A stretch of DNA of 64,000 bases from Sodiomyces alkalinus F11 (lineage: Eukaryota > Ascomycota > Sordariomycetes > Glomerellales > Plectosphaerellaceae). Below, piece by piece: positions 57,852 to 64,000 of the stretch; position 1 is the stretch's first letter, and each line of letters starts with the position of its first letter. The notes beneath the pieces are model-generated. The model saw nothing but the letters and a program-made list of their open reading frames with translations. It had not been told where the DNA came from and did no database searches. The DNA lies in assembly GCF_003711515.1 (NCBI RefSeq), contig NW_021167084.1, forward strand, positions 994,633 to 1,058,632, in the 5' to 3' direction. The position numbers were made by a program, and so were the translations under genes.

Positions 57852-60800
57852 CGGGATCGACACGCCTATTAACCACGGGCGCGTTAATAGGAGTATAATC
57901 GATAAAACCACTAAGACCGAGATTATAACCACCGCCTCCCTCCCGGGATACTATTATAGCGATACTATAATACCGGCGCTACGGTATAGCCGGAAGAAAC
58001 GTGGGATAGTATTATCCCGACCTACCGAAAAGGGACTACCACGCCCCCCGGAACTAAGAGTTACTAAGATTAAGGCAGAAATTTAGGCCTTACTAGCTAA
58101 TAGGAACACGATCGAGTAGGTTATAAAGCTAGTAAAGGAACTAATTATAATACGTAGTATCTATAAGGACGCTAGCGCGATACCGCTGGTATACCTATAC
58201 GCTACTATTCGTTATATTATCCGAGAGGAACTCCGAAAAGGAATAAGCGGTATAAAAGAGACCTAGGCTAATATTATAGCCCGGGCTCCCGTGGCGGTAC
58301 CGCTATAGGACCCCGCCCCCCCTAAAATAATCCCTGCTAGGTATTACCGGGAACTAATTATCCGCTAAAGAACCCTCTCCGAAGACTAGCCCCTTAAAGC
58401 CGGGACCCTAAAGGAAATTATCTAAGCTATAAACGCTACGACTACCCGATACGATACTATAGCGGTATAGAAGCTACTAAACGGAGATATCTACCTTACC
58501 TTTACCGAAAGGGTATAGTAGTAGGCCACCTATAAGGAATAATAGATTAAGAAGGCCTTTAGTAAAGAAGTTACCCTAGCTATACGTATTTACCCTATAC
58601 TACCTAAGGCTATCCCCCGGGAGGCCCTTAACGCCTTATCCGAAGAAGACCTGCTAGTATCCCTATAAGATATAAACCCCGAAGTAAAAATTATCCGAGT
58701 ATAATAGCGGGTACCCCGCCGCGGTACTAGTAGGGTAGCGCTTCTCCTTATCGAATCGGCTTCGCCGGAAGGGGTAATAAGCCTTATCCGGAATACGCTC
58801 CTCTTTAAAGGGGGTAGCTATATCTATAAGTTATATAATCCTAGCCTTAGCCCCCTAAGATACTATAAATACCTATACTTCGGCTACTAGGCGAACAGCT
58901 ACCCTATAACGGAGAGGGTATACCGTTACTACGCTAAGCGCGAGTCGGCGTACCTATAAGGCCTAGGATACTATAAAGCTACGGCACTTAGGCGCCCCCG
59001 CCACTACGCCGCCTATACCGGAGATTACGATATCTTCGATAATTTATACTAACTACTAAAGAAAAAGACTAAGAGGACCCGCGAAGCGTATAAGTACCGA
59101 GCTAGGGATTTCGATATTACCTGTTAGACTAAAACGGTATACCCGCGGTAGCCGTAGATCTTCCCCCCGATTATTATCGCCTAGGACTAGGACCGCCCCC
59201 TTTATAGGGGTAGGGGTTAGCCCCCGAAAAGGACTCAAGGATAGGAGGGCTCCCCGATACTAGGCCCGATAAGCGCTTAAATAGTCCCCTACGGGGCCGG
59301 TAAGGTATTATAGTAGGAACCCTAGAGCTAGACCCCGGTTATACCGGGCACGTTACTTTAACCCCCCCCCTCTAATTAATAGATATCTATATCCTTTTAT
59401 AGAATATACGGAGGAGTTAGACGCGGCGGGAGCTACCGCTCCGGTACCGCGCCGAGTATAATATAATAGTAATCTAGGAACCCGGCCTTAACCGTTACAC
59501 GAAAAGCCCCGCCTACCCCTCCTAAGGGGTATACCGGCTAATCTAGGGAGGAGGCCGTGCCCTCTTATATATCTATAAAAGACACCCGCTATATACGTGG
59601 ACGTAATAGGCCTACTATAATACCTATATAGTTATATTCAGGACCGGAGATAATACCCTTATAATCAAGTCGATCTACTTAGAGAACTACTAGTTAGCTA
59701 GGATCCCCTAGAATACGCCCCTATAAGATATATTCGATATAGTACCGCTACGGGGCCGATACGTCTCTATAGGGGACTTTAACCTATACTACCCCCTATA
59801 GTTATAGCTACCGCGGTATTACCCCTAAGCCAATACCCTATTTACCCTTACGACCCGGTAGAACCTAGACCTAGTAACCCCCCCCGGAATAACTATATAG
59901 TATTACCCGGGCTAGCGAGCTAGTACTATCGATCTTATATAAGTAATATAAGGGCTCCGCTACGATTTTAGCGGCCCGGATAAGACCGTTATCGGGTTAG
60001 ACTACTATTTATAGATAGCCTAAATCCTTATAAAGACGGATACTACGCTGATTACTACGATAATACTACTACGGGACTTATCCGGGCCCCGTTAGGTCTA
60101 AAAAGACTTTAACCCCTTATAGGTCCCCTAGCTCGCCGTTATATAGCTATAGTAGACTAGCCCCCTTATATTACTAGGAGATATTAACTTAGTACTAAAT
60201 AACCTAATAAAAGACCTTACGACCCTAGCCGATAAGGCCGCGCCGCGCCGCCGCGGGGGTACCCCTAAACGCTTATTTACCCCTTAGTAGAATATGGAGC
60301 TAACCGCCCTTACCTAAGAAGCGAGGCGCCTTTACCGTAGATATATATCTAGGAAGTCCCGGAACCGATAGGATAAGTTCTAGGAAGCGGAGAGATACCG
60401 AGATAAGGCCGTGGCGGTAGCGAAATAGCTATAGTAGTAGCACCTACTTTACTCGACCGGGAAGGATAATAGCCTTCTTTAGAAGTTATAAAAGTAGGTA
60501 TAAATTAAAGGGGGAGTACCGCCGGACCCCTTATCGGTGCTACTATTATACTAAGACGATAGCGATAACCCGGTAACTATACACGCAGAAAAAGCTAAAG
60601 TCCTTAACCGGAAGTTTTTCCCCCCCTTTTTCCCTACCTCCCTTTGGCCTTTAGGCGCGGAATTCCCCCCGGGGTAGGATATCCGTAAAGATATTACCGT
60701 AGCGGATATATAGGGGCGCCTTAAGAAAACTAAACCCTAGGCGGTACCCGGATTAGATAGACTCCTAGTAGGGCTCCTGAAAGTATATAGACCCCTTATA

Positions 60801-63740
60801 TACTAAGGACTTAGTGCTACTTTTATAATATATTTTAAAGTAAGCTATTACCTAAAAAGGTACCGCTACGCTATTATAGTAGTCCTTAAGAAGGAAGGCC
60901 GGCCGCCGGCTAACTACGGGATAATAAAGGGCTAGCGACTAATATTACTCCTTAGTACGATAAGTAAGGTCCTTAAGGGGATATTAGCTGACCGGATCGC
61001 TATTATAGCGGAGGAGTATCGGCTCCTCCTAGAGGGATAAATAGGTAACCGGATAGGGCGAAGTATAAAAACGGTAGTATAAAGAGTTACGGAGGCTATA
61101 AGGGCGAGCTAGGCCTATAGCGGCACCGCTTTAATACTCTAACTAAATATTAAAAACGCCTTCGATACTATCCCCTATTCTCGCCTCCTTAAAGTACTTA
61201 AAAGGAAAGGCTTCCCCCGGTAGCTTATTACCCTAATTAGTAGCTTCCTCTAAGACTATATAGCCTAGCTATTACTCAATTGCGAAATAGCCCCTCTGTA
61301 ATACCTTTAGGGGGGTATATTATAAGGCTCCCTAATCTCCCCTATCCTCTTTATCCTTTATATTTCCACCCTATACGAAGAACTAGAAAGGGTTCCTAAG
61401 ATAATAGTAATAGGTTTCGCTGATAACACGAATATTATCTCCTTTAGTAGGACGGAGGTATAAACGCGGTAACACCTTACCGCCGCGTAATGAATATACC
61501 TAGATTAGGAGATAGTAAGCGGACTATAGTTCGAACTAGCTAAGTATATCTATATCCCTTTCATGAAATCACGCTAACCCTTACTTACCCCGCTCCCCCT
61601 TAATACTATTACGGTACTAGTAGCAGAGGCGATAAGGCTCTTAGGCGTTTAGCTTAATAGAAAGCTTAACTTTCGATAAAACACTAAAAAGGTAGAAAGC
61701 CGTCTAGCCACTTAAATATACGCCCTTTTAAGGCTTAGCGCGATAGTATAGGGGTATAGCTTCGTAGATATAAGGAGACTATACCTTATAGTAGTACGAT
61801 TAGTAATCGCCTATTACACCTTAACCGTCTATAAGATAAGGGCCGGCCCCTGGTATAGCCCCGTAACGGTACTTATAACGATATAAAACCGGTGCCTCCG
61901 GCTAATAGCCGGAGTCTATAAAGCCACGCCGGTTAGGGTCCTTAAAAAAAAGACCTTTATCCCCCCCCTTAATCTATACCTCTTAAGCCTAAGCGCCCGG
62001 AAGGTCCGCCGGATATAAGAGGAGGGAACCGAAGATAAGATATTAGCCGGAGTATACGCCGTAGCGAGAGTCCTAGCGGCAACGAATCAGCACTATAAGA
62101 CCTATACGGTCCTCGCGTGGATAGCCTAACTTAATACCCTAACGACCTAGACCGGAAACGCGACCCCGAGGAAAGCCCTTATAAGGGAATAGAGTCGAAC
62201 CTAGGCAGAGGCATAGAGGCCTTATACTTACGCTATAGCGGTACTAAGCCGCCCCCCGTTATAATACTCTCTCCGGAAATATAGAGAACTCTTAAAGCTA
62301 TAGAGTATCGCCCTTACCTAAATCAGAATAAAAAAGCTAGGCCCACGAGCCTTCCTAGCTAAGGCGAGGGTGCCGGGATTCCTAATAATGCGGTGCCCTT
62401 ACGGTAACAGAGGGGTAGAAACGGCGGAGTATATAATACTTTAGTGCTAGAATATAACCGAGGAAGAGCGTAAGGAGCTTTTCGGCGCTATAGGGAGACT
62501 ACTCACGATTAAAGGGGATCTATATAACGTACTAGACCACGATATAAAAGCCGGGGCGATAACTAAATAATTCCTATAACGGAAAAGGCTTAAAGACTTC
62601 CGCCTTACCCTTAAAGTTATAAAAGCCTATAAGAACGCGGCGGTACTATAGCGGGGAAGAGGCGATATAAAGGTCTAGTTAGTATTAAATAAGGCCTTAT
62701 TAGCTAGGACCCCGGCGGTATCGAAGTGTTACCGGGCTAAAGCCCCCCCCCCTCTTTACTCCTCGCTAGCCTTATCCTTACCTCCCTCGGAGGCACTAAT
62801 ACTACTCTTAATATACTTAAGGTCCTAGAACTGGTTAGCTATACTATTACCGCGGGGGCGCCGTAGCGAAACTAAAAGGGGACTATATATATAGTTATCT
62901 ATTAGAATACCTATTATACCTTTTAGGCGGCGAGTTCGGCGGAGGATATCTTATAGGAGCGCCTTTACTAGTAAGGTACCGCCACGGCCGCGACTAGAAG
63001 ATAGTGCCCGGGAGACGGCCCGCCCGAAGGATAAAGCCGCCGTCTTTAGACACTCTTTAGCCTAATAGGTTATTAGTACAGCGTCACCGCGATAACGAAG
63101 GGAGGCCACTTACCGTAACGATACCGTCACTACTAGTAACCTTTACTAATAGATACAGACTATAAACGTTTATAAGACGTTATTACTACTTCTTTATAGC
63201 GGGGGAGACTTATCGACTAGTTAGATTGTCTTAATACACCGGCGGTACTACCACGGTATAAGGACGGCTTATATCCTTATAGGGATATCGACTATTAGTA
63301 TACTAGAAGTAAGCGGCGCTAGTACTAGTAGTATTAGTATAAGCGGAAACGTTATTAGGCTAGCTACCTAGACGCTTATTATAACGGAGATAACTGCTAT
63401 ATGTTAGCCGCTATAATACCTCTTCGGTATTACTAGGGTATATATACGGTATAACTCGAATAGTACCTTACTTATAACGATTATTATTACTAGAAGGAGG
63501 TATCTACGGCTATTAGTATATTACTACTACGGCACTACTATAATATAGAGATGCTTATATTACGACTTATATACGATTAATACTATAATTATTATTACTA
63601 TTACTGCCGTATTACCTAATTAACCCTATACTACTATAACGCCGCCTATATACTACTATATACTAGATTAATCGGGGTAACTATAAATTAAGAATAGAAA
63701 AACTAGAAGATACTACCAGTTAGTATATCGCCGTGATAGT
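57852..63740 (+). mobile_element. Tad-A non-LTR retrotransposon, near full length copy 2
   Basis: Colinear with 37985-43410. ORF1 spans about 57852-59390, lacking about 110 bases relative to copy 1 near 58021, the part that carries the poly-C run. ORF2 spans about 59400-62650 with GDFNLYYPL near 59770 and the RT box GFADN at 61413-61427 (expected GFADD). The C-terminal Cys/His-type block is near 62395-62460. About 600 extra bases lie between the ORF2 end and the conserved 3' UTR (62760-63400), which may be an insertion. Heavily RIP-mutated; non-functional. Confidence 0.88.
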
Positions 63741-63867
63741 AGGCCTTCGAGGCCGTAGGCGGGAATATAATAAGGGGCACCTATAATATACTCTATAGCG
63801 TTATGGAAAGGAAAAGAGGAAAAGGAAAAGAACCTTAATTTCTATTATCTATCTACCGTTTTTCGAG
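63741..63867. other. Sequence up to the terminal gap
   Basis: AG-rich stretch near 63800-63835; no feature recognised. Confidence 0.4.
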
Positions 63868-64000
63868 NNNNNNNNNNNNNNNNNNNNNNNNNNNNNNNNN
63901 NNNNNNNNNNNNNNNNNNNNNNNNNNNNNNNNNNNNNNNNNNNNNNNNNNNNNNNNNNNNNNNNNNNNNNNNNNNNNNNNNNNNNNNNNNNNNNNNNNNN
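63868..64000. other. Assembly gap (Ns)
   Basis: 133 Ns to the end of the window. The contig ends in repeated DNA. Confidence 1.

Overview
This window looks like a repeat-rich compartment of a filamentous ascomycete (Pezizomycotina). Almost all of it is transposable-element wreckage carrying a strong repeat-induced point mutation (RIP) signature. CpA and TpG steps are nearly absent over long stretches, TpA is in large excess, and CpG and CpC are kept. TE reading frames are full of TAG/TAA where CAG, CAA or TGG would be expected. One intact host gene is visible: a fungal delta-8 sphingolipid desaturase with an N-terminal cytochrome b5 domain (minus strand, 52347-54099, two exons). It is not RIP-mutated and sits in an island of about 2 kb between transposons. 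I saw no tRNA, rRNA or CRISPR array.

Layout: 1-1246 is a minus-strand ORF1 piece of LINE 'Tad-A'. 1247-2440 is AT-rich spacer. 2440-6690 is LINE-B on the plus strand (endonuclease, RT, RNase H). 6700-6925 and 16651-17735 are two halves of a minus-strand Tad-A copy. They are separated by a block of LINE-C (plus, A-rich tail), an LTR called R, and LINE-D (minus), and a 15-base direct repeat marks the split. 17750-20880 is unassigned, with a plus-strand coding relic at its end. 20990-25850 is LINE-E (minus). 26500-28050 is a chromovirus integrase/chromodomain relic (minus). 28052-33690 is a plus-strand Gypsy (gag, protease, RT, RNase H). 33700-34789 is a Copia-type 5' fragment (minus). 34838-35355 is LTR R with a clean solo LTR nested in it. 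35360-37285 is a second, minus-strand LINE-B piece. 37285-37900 repeats the Gypsy 5' end. 37985-43410 is a near full-length Tad-A (plus).

43990-47782 is Copia gag-protease-integrase on the minus strand, while 47790-51490 is Copia RT-RNase H on the plus strand. The latter is split by a 2.66-kb Mutator-like (MULE) transposon with 78-base inverted repeats. After a (TAA)n tract containing an assembly gap come a repeat also seen at 43560, then the desaturase gene. Its upstream side is bounded 239 bases from the ATG by a Copia-type insertion (54338-56160), then more gag relics, then a second near full-length Tad-A (57852-63740). The window ends in Ns from 63868.

Apart from the desaturase, no gene here looks able to make a working protein. 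RIP has often hit the catalytic aspartates of the RTs, protease and transposase, and codon context seems to decide which ones. I found no evidence for a new multi-gene system. The points of interest are the RIP footprint, the nested insertion history, and the protected gene island.
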